Source: an uncultured Porphyromonadaceae bacterium
Lineage (GTDB): Bacteria; Bacteroidota; Bacteroidia; Bacteroidales; Muribaculaceae
Reading direction: 5' to 3'
DNA length: 33,119 nt
Assembly (NCBI GenBank): GCA_902493335.1
Contig: CABUPJ010000040.1
Coordinates: 1-33,119, forward strand
Shown: in pieces, positions 1 through 6,796 of the stretch
How the letters are laid out: every line of letters begins with the position of its first letter
How positions within the stretch are numbered: the stretch's first letter is position 1
The notes under the pieces: generated by a model
Told to the model about the DNA's origin: nothing
The model's input: the letters and a program-made list of their open reading frames with translations, nothing else
Databases searched by the model: none
Position numbers and translations under genes: made by a program

Positions 1-42
1 CTTATTTTATTCAGTACAGTGATTTGATTGAATAAAATTCGC

Positions 43-50
43 TATATTTG
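43..50 (+). promoter_or_regulatory. Bacteroidota -7 promoter box for the ATPase gene
   Basis: TATATTTG matches the Bacteroidota -7 consensus TAnnTTTG. Transcription would begin around 54-57, so the ATG at 70 is preferred over an in-frame TTG at 28 that lies upstream of the box. No well-spaced -33 TTTG is visible. Confidence 0.6.
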
Positions 51-69
51 TAGTCTTAAACAGACTGTA

Positions 70-1308
70 ATGAAAACAACGATACTCAATCAGCGGGCGG
101 AGCGCGACGAATTGTTGTCGCGCCCTTATCAGCAACGGCATACCAAGTATGACGCTGACGAACTTTTGCAGAACCCGCTTATCAAACTTATAACCGGCCC
201 CCGTCGCGTCGGTAAATCCGTTTTTGCCTTGTTGATGTTGCAAGGCAAGAATTTTGCCTACCTCAATTTTGACGATAACCGGTTGCTTGAAAAATGGGAC
301 GAGGATCTGGCAATGTCAGCACTTGATGATGTCTATCCTGATTATGATTTCATGCTGCTTGATGAAATTCAGAATCTACCGGATTGGGATTTGTGGGTAA
401 GCAAGCTATATCGCCGGGGAAAGAATCTGATAATCATAGGAAGTAATGCCAATATGTTGAGCAGCGAAATGGCAACAGTGTTGACAGGGCGTTATCTCCA
501 GATTGAAATGTTGCCTTTTAGTCTTGATGAAACCATGAGGTGGAAAAATATCAGCCCTGACCGCGAGGAACAGGCGGCACAGGCAATAGTGCTGGCAGAT
601 GACTATATGCGAAACGGCGGGTATCCTGAAACAATCCCAGCTCGTAGCATCACCAAGAGTTATCTCTCCACGCTGTTTGATTCAATTCTGCTGAAAGATG
701 TAGCCCAACGCCACAACGTGAGGAATACGACCGACCTATACAACCTTGCCACATATCTGTTGTCAAACTTCTGCAATCCGATTTCTGCCAACGAACTTGC
801 CGGAGAATTGGGATTGTCAAGTGTGGCGACTACAAAGAAGTTCTGCGACTATCTCAACGAGCCTTACCTGTTCTTCTATTTGCCGCGCTTCAACAATAAG
901 CTGAAACTGATGAACAAGGCTCCGAAAAAGGTATATGTCGTTGATAACGGTTTTGTGCAAAGCACAGCGTTCAATCTCAGTGAAAACCTCGGTCGCTTAT
1001 TGGAAAACCAAGTCTTTGTAGAACTCCTGCGTCGTGGCTATATCCCCGGTCAAACGCTGTTCTATTATCGCACCCGCAACGATAAAGAGATTGATTTCGT
1101 CACCCGTAAAGGCACGAAAGTAGAGCAACTGATACAGGTCTGCTACGACATGACCTCCGAGAAAACCCGCAAACGCGAACTCGACGCCCTCGTCGAAGCC
1201 GCCGAAGAACTACATTGCAATAATTTGCTTGTAATCACTAACACCCAACAGATGAAAATAGATTATAAGAACGCCGAAATTCGTGTAAATTCAATAAGAA
1301 ACTTTTAA
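70..1308 (+). CDS. AAA-type ATPase with C-terminal DUF4143 domain
   Basis: A 412-residue protein of the large prokaryotic ATPase family that pairs an N-terminal AAA_14 P-loop domain with a C-terminal DUF4143 domain. Walker A is GPRRVGKS at residues 43-50, and Walker B is a hydrophobic strand ending in D98-E99 followed by IQN. The C-terminal half carries the typical YYRTRNDKEIDF block, which has the look of a PD-(D/E)XK-related fold, but the usual E-x-K strand reads I-Q-V-C, so nuclease activity is doubtful. Family members are abundant in Bacteroidota, occur as many paralogs per genome, and have no firmly established function. The start is set by the -7 box at 43-50. The next gene begins 3 nt after the stop, so the two are probably co-transcribed. 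The family call is strong; the role is unknown. Confidence 0.9.
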   Translation: MKTTILNQRAERDELLSRPYQQRHTKYDADELLQNPLIKLITGPRRVGKSVFALLMLQGKNFAYLNFDDNRLLEKWDEDLAMSALDDVYPDYDFMLLDEIQNLPDWDLWVSKLYRRGKNLIIIGSNANMLSSEMATVLTGRYLQIEMLPFSLDETMRWKNISPDREEQAAQAIVLADDYMRNGGYPETIPARSITKSYLSTLFDSILLKDVAQRHNVRNTTDLYNLATYLLSNFCNPISANELAGELGLSSVATTKKFCDYLNEPYLFFYLPRFNNKLKLMNKAPKKVYVVDNGFVQSTAFNLSENLGRLLENQVFVELLRRGYIPGQTLFYYRTRNDKEIDFVTRKGTKVEQLIQVCYDMTSEKTRKRELDALVEAAEELHCNNLLVITNTQQMKIDYKNAEIRVNSIRNF

Positions 1309-1311
1309 TTT

Positions 1312-2175
1312 ATGTTTGATATTTCCGTATTTTCATCTCGAGAATTAGCATTTATGACATGGTCTGTCATAATATTAATATGGATATGTTTTAGTCAAAA
1401 ACTACGTCATTGCCTTAGCGAGATTCTCAAAGCGTTCTTTGCAATAAAGTTGCAGATACTCTTTGTTGGGGGATATATTTATTTAGGATTAATACTTCTA
1501 TTGATTTGGAGACATATACATTGGGATAATGTTTTGATAAAAGACTGCATAATATTTACACTAATAACATCCATTGTAATGATTGGTGGCGCAATAGAAC
1601 AAAAACGTGTTAGAAACAATATATTTGATACAATAAAGGCCACAACCATAATTGCATTTTACATTAATACTTTTACATTTAGTTTTATTATAGAATTTGT
1701 GCTACTTCCTGTTGTTGTATTTCTTTCTATGACAGCCGCGTATGCTAAAAGTTCAATAAATCCAGAGGAAAATAGGGTTGGATGCTTGTTAGAGTCATTT
1801 ATAAATTTAGTTTATCTTGGTATTATCATTTATGGTGGATTTAATATATACCAGAATCCATCAATTATAATTCAAGAGCAATCGGTGTATTCTCTAATAC
1901 TTCCATTCATATTGACTGTTTGTTTTACCCCATATCTATTTGTTGTAAAACTATATTCTGCATATGAATACTTTTTGATAAGATTAAAAGCATCAACTGC
2001 AAATTTGGCCCGAAAGCATTACCGAATAAGACGCAATATGATAATAAAAACCTGTGGTTTTAATCTTAACAAACTGGAATACGTTAGCAAACACTTGAAA
2101 ATATTCATGTACAAAGATGATGAAGAATTCAACCGTGCATTACATATTATCAGCGTAGAGTATAGATATCAGTGA
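1312..2175 (+). CDS. Polytopic membrane protein of unknown function
   Basis: A 287-residue protein I do not recognise. About six hydrophobic segments can be seen, at roughly residues 13-28, 46-65, 78-95, 108-145 (probably two), 165-180 and 192-212. A basic, probably cytoplasmic C-terminal tail of about 70 residues follows, rich in Arg and Lys (RKHYRIRRN). The ATG lies 3 nt after the stop of the ATPase gene, which suggests one operon. Base composition is strikingly AT-rich, with many ATA and TTA codons, compared with the ATPase gene before it and nearly everything after 3 kb, so it was probably acquired by transfer. No enzyme motif was seen. Being intact, in frame and preceded by a coupled gene, it is very likely a real gene. 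Confidence 0.75.
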   Translation: MFDISVFSSRELAFMTWSVIILIWICFSQKLRHCLSEILKAFFAIKLQILFVGGYIYLGLILLLIWRHIHWDNVLIKDCIIFTLITSIVMIGGAIEQKRVRNNIFDTIKATTIIAFYINTFTFSFIIEFVLLPVVVFLSMTAAYAKSSINPEENRVGCLLESFINLVYLGIIIYGGFNIYQNPSIIIQEQSVYSLILPFILTVCFTPYLFVVKLYSAYEYFLIRLKASTANLARKHYRIRRNMIIKTCGFNLNKLEYVSKHLKIFMYKDDEEFNRALHIISVEYRYQ

Positions 2176-2212
2176 ATTAGGCGTTCATCTAAATGTAAAG
2201 AAACAATTTTGC

Positions 2213-2689
2213 CTATTGTGCTAAGGATTTTAGAAGTCTTATAGCTGAATTTCCAGCGATTTCCATTTGCTCTCTTTTCCTAAAAATATCGGATTCGTTA
2301 TCCGCATTTTTCATTTTTTGTATGACTTCTAATTTATAAGCCTCGTATGTTTCAGGAAATATATCTTTATTCCTCTCAAGTAAAGCTAAAGTACTCAACA
2401 ATAATCCTTCATTCTCTCCTGGATTATAATAATCAATTGAAGATGGAACATTTTCAAGAAGATTTTTAGCTTCTAAACGAACAGTTTCTTTTTGTTTCTC
2501 GTATTGTATTTTAGTATCCGTTACTTGATGATATAGATAAAAGCAAACACCAGAAATAACGCTTGTAAGTAATAGGATTCCATATGTAACCATATTGCGG
2601 ATAGAATCCTTTAACTTTATGGAATGAATAAACGCATAGATAGACGTCAGAGAGCCAAGTATGCTTATTATAGTTATTATGCTGCCCAT
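2213..2689 (-). CDS. Small two-TM protein with helical cytoplasmic domain, unknown function
   Basis: A 158-residue protein with two hydrophobic segments near the N-terminus (about residues 4-21 and 33-54). A charged, probably alpha-helical region follows, containing IQYEKQKETVRLEAKNLLENV, then a soluble tail to the C-terminus. No family is recognised. It runs convergent to the polytopic membrane gene, with about 37 nt between the stops, and shares its AT-rich composition. A -7 box (TAAATTTG on the minus strand, 2712-2719) lies 23 nt upstream of the ATG, which supports both the start and independent expression. The fold could be a membrane-anchored sensor or effector, but nothing in the sequence decides this. 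Confidence 0.65.
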   Translation of the reverse strand: MGSIITIISILGSLTSIYAFIHSIKLKDSIRNMVTYGILLLTSVISGVCFYLYHQVTDTKIQYEKQKETVRLEAKNLLENVPSSIDYYNPGENEGLLLSTLALLERNKDIFPETYEAYKLEVIQKMKNADNESDIFRKREQMEIAGNSAIRLLKSLAQ

Positions 2690-2711
2690 TTTAAAGCTTG
2701 ATTTGGATAAG

Positions 2712-2719
2712 CAAATTTA
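2712..2719 (-). promoter_or_regulatory. -7 promoter box for the two-TM gene
   Basis: The plus strand reads CAAATTTA, which is TAAATTTG on the minus strand, an exact TAnnTTTG match. It lies 23 nt upstream of the ATG at 2689. It is divergent from another TAnnTTTG box at 2764-2771. Confidence 0.5.
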
Positions 2720-2763
2720 GCAAATAATAACCATATAAAGGCGGCAATAGGTGGAATTTTCAT

Positions 2764-2771
2764 TACCTTTG
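2764..2771 (+). promoter_or_regulatory. -7 promoter box of a short divergent transcript
   Basis: TACCTTTG is an exact TAnnTTTG match. It is followed 10 nt later by the ATG of a 30-codon ORF and about 145 nt later by a terminator-like hairpin. No clear -33 TTTG is seen at the ideal spacing. Confidence 0.45.
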
Positions 2772-2780
2772 TAATACCCA

Positions 2781-2873
2781 ATGGAAACAATGGGGAAGAA
2801 CATTGAAATAGTGCCGTGTGAGATTCGTGAACAACGGATAATGCGACATTACAATATTCTGAAAACAACTTAG
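2781..2873 (+). CDS. Short ORF (30 aa), possible peptide gene or gene remnant
   Basis: The ORF encodes 30 residues beginning METMGKNIEIV and ending ILKTT. It is not hydrophobic and is rich in charged residues (CEIREQRIMRHYN). The ATG is 10 nt downstream of an exact -7 box, and the reading frame closes before a hairpin with a T-run at 2916-2947. I do not recognise the peptide. It could be a genuine small protein, the 5' remnant of a deleted gene, or just a chance ORF in a small RNA. The promoter and terminator on either side are what make it worth listing. Confidence 0.3.
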   Translation: METMGKNIEIVPCEIREQRIMRHYNILKTT

Positions 2874-2915
2874 TTACAGCGGTATTAGCCGGCTCCAGGC
2901 GGATTGTATAAAATC

Positions 2916-2948
2916 AAGCAGTCAAATGAAAGTCTGGCTGCTTTTTTA
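2916..2948 (+). terminator. Intrinsic terminator of the short transcript
   Basis: AAGCAG (2916-2921) pairs with CTGCTT (2938-2943), and the run of T at 2942-2947 follows directly. The stem is short, but the position downstream of the 30-codon ORF fits a plus-strand terminator. Confidence 0.5.
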
Positions 2949-3127
2949 TATGCGCTGTCTGCGAGTATTCATTGTATAAACACTTGACATAGGACAGATA
3001 TGGCATTTTTTTACTGCGTCAACATGGATTTTGGATATATATTAAATATGATTTGCTTTCACGAGCCGTATGCGGCTGTTTAAGTGAATAATTTTGTGTG
3101 TTTGGGGGTGGTGTCGGTGGGATTGAT
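2949..3127. other. Non-coding stretch before the beta-lactamase gene
   Basis: No convincing ORF lies here. An inverted repeat AGCCG-TATG-CGGCT is at 3064-3077 without a following T-run. The sequence is AT-rich and then becomes G-rich just ahead of the next promoter. Confidence 0.5.
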
Positions 3128-3135
3128 TAATTTTG
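3128..3135 (+). promoter_or_regulatory. -7 promoter box for the CfxA-like gene
   Basis: TAATTTTG is an exact TAnnTTTG match, with a TTTG at 3101-3104 (spacing 23, slightly long). It gives a leader of about 25 nt before the ATG at 3164. Confidence 0.55.
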
Positions 3136-3163
3136 CGGGTGGAATTTTATTTTGTTTTATGTT

Positions 3164-4099
3164 ATGGTTAAGTATATTGGCGTTATTGTTTTTTCATTGT
3201 TCTTTATGACGCTGTCGATCGGATGTTCAAGCAGGGATGGGAGCGGTTCTGCAGTAAATGCGGAGGCACTTCACGACTCTATCTATGAAATCGTGGCGGA
3301 TTATCCTGGCGAAATCGGCGTGGCTCTTATTGTTAACGGCACGGATACGGTCACGGTCAACGACGCAAACATCTATCCGATGATGAGCGTTTTCAAGCTC
3401 CATCAGGCGCTGGCGGTCTGCAAGGCATTCGACAACAATGGGCTTTCGCTCGACACTGTGATAACGATGAACCGCAACGACCTCGACCCTAAGACATGGA
3501 GCCCGATGATGAGGGAACACTCCGAGCCGGAGATATGCCTGCCTGTCAAGGATTTGCTGCGATACACGCTCATCCACAGCGACAACAACGCGAGCAATGT
3601 GATGTTCAAGGCGCTGGTGAGCGCCGGCGATACCGACCGCTTCATCGCCACTCTCCTACCCCGCGAAAGCTTCAAGATTGCCTACACGGAGGAAGAGATG
3701 TCGGCCGACCACGACAGAGCATACGCCAACTCGACGTCGCCGCTCGCCGCGGCAATGCTTATCGACCGGCTGTTTGCCGACAGTCTCGTCAGCAACGAAA
3801 AACAGCATTTCGTCATGACTGCCCTGAGCGAGTGTAAAACCGGCACTGACCGAATCGCGGCGCCGCTGCTGGGCAAAGACGGAGTCACCATCGCACATAA
3901 AACGGGCTCCGGCTACATCAATGACAACGGTGAACTTGTCGCTCACAATGATGTGGCCTATGTAAACCTGCCAAACGGAGTGGCTTATTCACTGGCCGTT
4001 TTCGTCAAGGACTTCAAAGGCGATGAACGTCAGGCTGCCGAGGCTATCGCACGCATATCATCGGCTGTCTACTCGCAGCTGTCTCGCCACATCGAGTGA
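3164..4099 (+). CDS. CfxA-type class A beta-lactamase (lipoprotein)
   Basis: A 311-residue serine beta-lactamase that hydrolyses beta-lactam rings in the periplasm, probably anchored to a membrane. The N-terminus is a lipoprotein signal with lipobox L-S-I-G-C, Cys21. All class A motifs are present: the nucleophile S75-V-F-K78, S139-D-N141, the omega-loop glutamate at E176 within TEEEMSADH, and K246-T-G248. Long stretches read like CfxA of Bacteroides/Prevotella as I remember it (YPMMSVFK, LDPKTWSPM, CKTG.DRIAAPLL, AHKTGSGY, LAVFVKDFKG), which places it in the class A2 group with CfxA, CepA and PER. Upstream in-frame TTG (3152) is rejected in favour of ATG 3164 because of the signal peptide. 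Codon use is GC-richer than in the AT-rich genes just upstream and like the core genes downstream, and no transposase or mobilization gene is nearby, so it looks resident. The substrate range cannot be read from sequence. Confidence 0.95.
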   Translation: MVKYIGVIVFSLFFMTLSIGCSSRDGSGSAVNAEALHDSIYEIVADYPGEIGVALIVNGTDTVTVNDANIYPMMSVFKLHQALAVCKAFDNNGLSLDTVITMNRNDLDPKTWSPMMREHSEPEICLPVKDLLRYTLIHSDNNASNVMFKALVSAGDTDRFIATLLPRESFKIAYTEEEMSADHDRAYANSTSPLAAAMLIDRLFADSLVSNEKQHFVMTALSECKTGTDRIAAPLLGKDGVTIAHKTGSGYINDNGELVAHNDVAYVNLPNGVAYSLAVFVKDFKGDERQAAEAIARISSAVYSQLSRHIE

Positions 4100-4173
4100 C
4101 AGTTTAATGCATTTTGAGCTTTCGAGCAACAGAATCTGAGCCGCTGAGTAATCACGGGAAACTATCTTATTGC

Positions 4174-4181
4174 TAACTTTG
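4174..4181 (+). promoter_or_regulatory. -7 promoter box for the AraC-type regulator
   Basis: TAACTTTG is an exact consensus match 13 nt upstream of ATG 4195. Transcription should start near 4185-4188, so the leader is very short, and the second ATG at 4201 is an alternative start. No -33 TTTG is seen. Confidence 0.6.
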
Positions 4182-4194
4182 CAATATAAATCGA

Positions 4195-5046
4195 ATGACT
4201 ATGGCAATAAATACAGACGAGAATCTCGGCCCGATGAAGCTGATTTTCAACTACAACAATGTTTTCTACAGTTTCTTTTACGACGACGTGAGCGGCTGTA
4301 TTCACCGTTCGCGCGAATTTGCGCTCAACTATGTATATTCGGGCGAAATGATTCTCGACAACGGCAATGAGAAAATCCATGTCCGCAAAGGTGAATGTGT
4401 TTTCATTCCGCGCGACCATCACATCACCATGTATAAGAAGACATACCGAGGCGAGCGCTATTGCGGCATTTTCCTGATGTTCACGCGCACATTCCTCAGG
4501 GAAATGTACGGCAAGCTTTCGATCAACAAAATCAAGGCAAAAACCGGCAAACTCCCCGACGGCGTCATCAAACTGCCTAAGACCGTTGAGCTTGCCAGCC
4601 TTTTCTCATCGATGACACCATATTTTGACCCCGACGTAAAACCCAAGGACAATTTCATGGAACTGAAGTTACAGGAAGGTCTGATGGCATTGCTTGATAT
4701 TGACGAAAGATTTGTGCCGACACTGTTTGACTTCAACGAGCCATGGAAAATCGACATTCTCGGTTTCATGGAAGATAATTTCATGTATGACCTGAGCATC
4801 GAGGAAATAGCGCATTACACCGGACGCAGCCTCGCCACGTTCAAGCGTGATTTCAAGAAAATAAGTGACCTCACACCTGAAAGATGGCTCATCAAGAAAC
4901 GGCTTGAAAAGGCCTTCGAACTGATGAAAACAGGACGTAAGAAAGTCGTTGAGGTTTATGCAGAAGTCGGCTTCCGCAATCCGTCGCATTTCTCTACCGC
5001 CTTCAAAAAGGAGTTCGGCGTCGCTCCGACGGCAGTTACGGGTTAA
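4195..5046 (+). CDS. AraC family transcriptional regulator
   Basis: A 283-residue DNA-binding regulator. The N-terminal ~160 residues form a probable cupin-like sensing domain (YVYSGEMILDNGNEKIHVRKGECVFIPRDHHITMY is typical of AraC_binding). The C-terminal ~100 residues hold two helix-turn-helix units: IEEIAHYTGRSLATFKRDFKK, then VVEVYAEVGFRNPSHFSTAFKKEFG, the latter with the classic second-HTH pattern of the family. It is followed by a hairpin and then a separately promoted aldo/keto reductase gene, which is its most likely target by proximity (inference). The effector is unknown. Another in-frame ATG two codons downstream (4201) could be the true start. Confidence 0.93.
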   Translation: MTMAINTDENLGPMKLIFNYNNVFYSFFYDDVSGCIHRSREFALNYVYSGEMILDNGNEKIHVRKGECVFIPRDHHITMYKKTYRGERYCGIFLMFTRTFLREMYGKLSINKIKAKTGKLPDGVIKLPKTVELASLFSSMTPYFDPDVKPKDNFMELKLQEGLMALLDIDERFVPTLFDFNEPWKIDILGFMEDNFMYDLSIEEIAHYTGRSLATFKRDFKKISDLTPERWLIKKRLEKAFELMKTGRKKVVEVYAEVGFRNPSHFSTAFKKEFGVAPTAVTG

Positions 5047-5078
5047 ACCACCTGCTGAACTTTTCAGAAATTGATTTT

Positions 5079-5108
5079 GAGCCTCACAGCAACGATGCCG
5101 TGGGGCTC
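5079..5108 (+). terminator. Hairpin after the AraC gene, possible terminator
   Basis: GAGCCTCA (5079-5086) pairs with TGGGGCTC (5101-5108) with one G-U pair and a 14-nt loop. Only three T follow, so termination would be weak. It lies between the AraC stop and the next promoter box. Confidence 0.4.
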
Positions 5109-5114
5109 TTTGCG

Positions 5115-5122
5115 TAATTTTG
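5115..5122 (+). promoter_or_regulatory. -7 promoter box for the aldo/keto reductase
   Basis: TAATTTTG is an exact match, 21 nt before ATG 5144. An in-frame TTG at 5120 falls inside the box and so cannot be the start. Confidence 0.6.
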
Positions 5123-5143
5123 CGGCACAGACAATATATCGTT

Positions 5144-6115
5144 ATGAAAATCTTAAACTTATTAATAACAGCAATCATGGCAATGACAGCAAGCGCCTGC
5201 AACCACCCCGATGACGGCAATATCAACGGCGACGGCAACGAGTCGACACAGCCCGAACTGACCGCAAAAGGCCGCTTTGACCTCTCGAATGGGACAAACG
5301 GTCATCCTCCAGTCATAAAACTCAGCAGCGGATATGATATGCCGATTGTCGGGCTCGGCACATATAGCCTGCACGGCGACAAGTGTGTGAACGCAATCCT
5401 GTCAGCAATCAGACTCGGATACCGCAAGTTTGACACTGCAAGTTTCTACGGGAATGAGGAAGAGGTCGGAAAGGCTATCCGACAGGCAATTGCAGAAGGA
5501 CTGATTATGCGCGAAGACGTTTTCGTTACCACCAAACTCTATCCCAACGAGTTTGCCGATGCCGAAAAGAATATAGAGAAATGTCTCCGCAAACTCGACA
5601 TCGGGTATATCGACCTGATGCTGCTCCATCATCCCGGCTCGCACGACGTCGAAGCTTACAAGACTATGGAGCGTTATGTAGAGGACGACAAAATCCGCTC
5701 ACTCGGCGTTTCCAACTATTATATCAAAGAGATGTCGGAGTTTCTGCCTAAAGTAGACATCATGCCGGTTCTTGACCAGAACGAAATTCACCCTTATTAT
5801 CAGGACAAAGCTGTGATAGAGTATCTGCATGACAAAGGCATCGTGGTCGAAGCATGGTATCCGCTCGGAGGTCGCGGCTTCAATTCTGAACTGATGAAAG
5901 AACCGGTAATCACGGATATTGCCCGAAAGCATGGGAAGTCGCTTGTACAGACTATCTTGCGTTGGGATCTCCAGAACGGTGTGGTGGTTATACCCAGTTC
6001 AAGCAATCCCGACCATCAGAAAGAAAATATCTCTATTTTCGACTTCGAACTAACCCTCGAAGAGATGAGCCGCATCGACGCCCTCGAACGCCGCGAAAAA
6101 CACGACTGGTATTGA
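5144..6115 (+). CDS. Aldo/keto reductase with lipoprotein signal
   Basis: A 323-residue NAD(P)H-dependent aldo/keto reductase of the 2,5-diketogluconate reductase type. The catalytic tetrad is present as D97, Y102 (DTASFYGNE), K131 (TTKLY) and H162 (MLLHHPG), and the cofactor-proximal part has VIPSSSNPDHQKENISIFDF. Unusually, the protein begins with a lipoprotein signal ending T-A-S-A-C (Cys19) and a ~40-residue Asp/Asn/Gly-rich linker, so it is predicted to be exported and lipid-anchored, although the family normally works in the cytoplasm with soluble NADPH. It sits directly behind an AraC regulator. The substrate is unknown. The family call is strong; the surface location is inferred from the signal. 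Confidence 0.92.
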   Translation: MKILNLLITAIMAMTASACNHPDDGNINGDGNESTQPELTAKGRFDLSNGTNGHPPVIKLSSGYDMPIVGLGTYSLHGDKCVNAILSAIRLGYRKFDTASFYGNEEEVGKAIRQAIAEGLIMREDVFVTTKLYPNEFADAEKNIEKCLRKLDIGYIDLMLLHHPGSHDVEAYKTMERYVEDDKIRSLGVSNYYIKEMSEFLPKVDIMPVLDQNEIHPYYQDKAVIEYLHDKGIVVEAWYPLGGRGFNSELMKEPVITDIARKHGKSLVQTILRWDLQNGVVVIPSSSNPDHQKENISIFDFELTLEEMSRIDALERREKHDWY

Positions 6116-6134
6116 AATCGTTAATTTAATTGAT

Positions 6135-6344
6135 ATGAATGTAAAACAATTGTTGGGCGCAGGTCTGCTGATTCTTTCATCAGGGATTACAGACACAAGT
6201 GCCAAGATACTCACGCTCAACAAAGCTCAAACAAGTTTGGCTTTGTATTCGTCTTATTCGTATCTTTGCATAGTTTCAAATTCAGAAATATGTCAGGAAT
6301 TCAGAAAACAAACGCGGCTCGTCTTCTGGACCGTGCCAAAATAA
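6135..6344 (+). pseudogene. Truncated secreted-protein remnant
   Basis: An ORF beginning with a convincing Sec signal (MNVKQLLGAGLLILSSGITDTSA, then KILTLNK), 19 nt after the aldo/keto reductase stop. After about 35 codons it runs through the -33 and -7 boxes of the next gene and on, out of frame, into that gene's coding sequence. The most economical reading is the 5' end of a deleted exported-protein gene from the reductase operon, with the rest lost. A genuine short secreted peptide cannot be excluded. Confidence 0.35.
6236..6268 (+). promoter_or_regulatory. Promoter for the YbaK-aroC operon
   Basis: TTTG (6236-6239), 21 bp spacer, TATCTTTG (6261-6268). Both elements match the Bacteroidota consensus. 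The start codon at 6290 follows a ~16 nt leader. Confidence 0.7.
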
Positions 6345-6796
6345 AATATGAGCTGATACCCTATAAGTTCGACGAGAACGACCTCGCCGCCACCCATGTG
6401 GCCGAGGAGCTCGGCGAAGACATAGCCACGGTATTCAAGACCCTCGTGCTCACAGGCGACAAAAACGGACTCTTTGTCTGCGTCATCCCCGGCGACTGCG
6501 AGGTCGACCTCAAAAAGGCCGCACGCGTCTCAGGCAACAAGAAAGCCGAGATGATAGCAATGAAAGAACTGCTGCCGCGCACGGGCTACATACGCGGCGG
6601 ATGCTCGCCCATCGGCATGAAGAAACCGCTGCCGACCTATTTCAACTCGACTGCTCTCGACCATGACATCATCTATGTCAGCGCCGGCGTCAGAGGCCTG
6701 CAGATAAAAATCAAGCCCGGGGAGCTGATAGATTTTGTCGGCGCTACTGTGGCCGACCTCATCAAAGACGACCCACAAAACGACGCAGAGCTATGA
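6290..6796 (+). CDS. ybaK: Cys-tRNA(Pro)/Cys-tRNA(Cys) deacylase, YbaK family
   Basis: A 168-residue editing hydrolase that removes misacylated amino acid from tRNA in trans, typically Cys from tRNA-Pro. It is a full-length YbaK/EbsC family member: KTNAARLLDRAKIKYEL at the N-terminus, the conserved lysine in ATVFKTLVLTG, and GYIRGGCSPIGMKKPLPTYFN near the C-terminal third, all typical. ATG 6290 is chosen because the -7 box at 6261-6268 excludes the upstream in-frame TTG at 6266. Its TGA overlaps the ATG of aroC by 4 nt, so translation is probably coupled. Confidence 0.93.
   Translation: MSGIQKTNAARLLDRAKIKYELIPYKFDENDLAATHVAEELGEDIATVFKTLVLTGDKNGLFVCVIPGDCEVDLKKAARVSGNKKAEMIAMKELLPRTGYIRGGCSPIGMKKPLPTYFNSTALDHDIIYVSAGVRGLQIKIKPGELIDFVGATVADLIKDDPQNDAEL

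Noticed and set aside
7..243. 78-aa minus-strand ORF
   Set aside because: Antisense to the N-terminal part of the DUF4143 ATPase gene, no recognisable features.
2677..2868. 63-aa minus-strand ORF
   Set aside because: It overlaps the start of the 158-aa gene and its -7 box; no family or RBS support.
3496..3837. 113-aa plus-strand ORF in the beta-lactamase
   Set aside because: Shadow frame of a gene with full class A motifs; Arg-rich composition.
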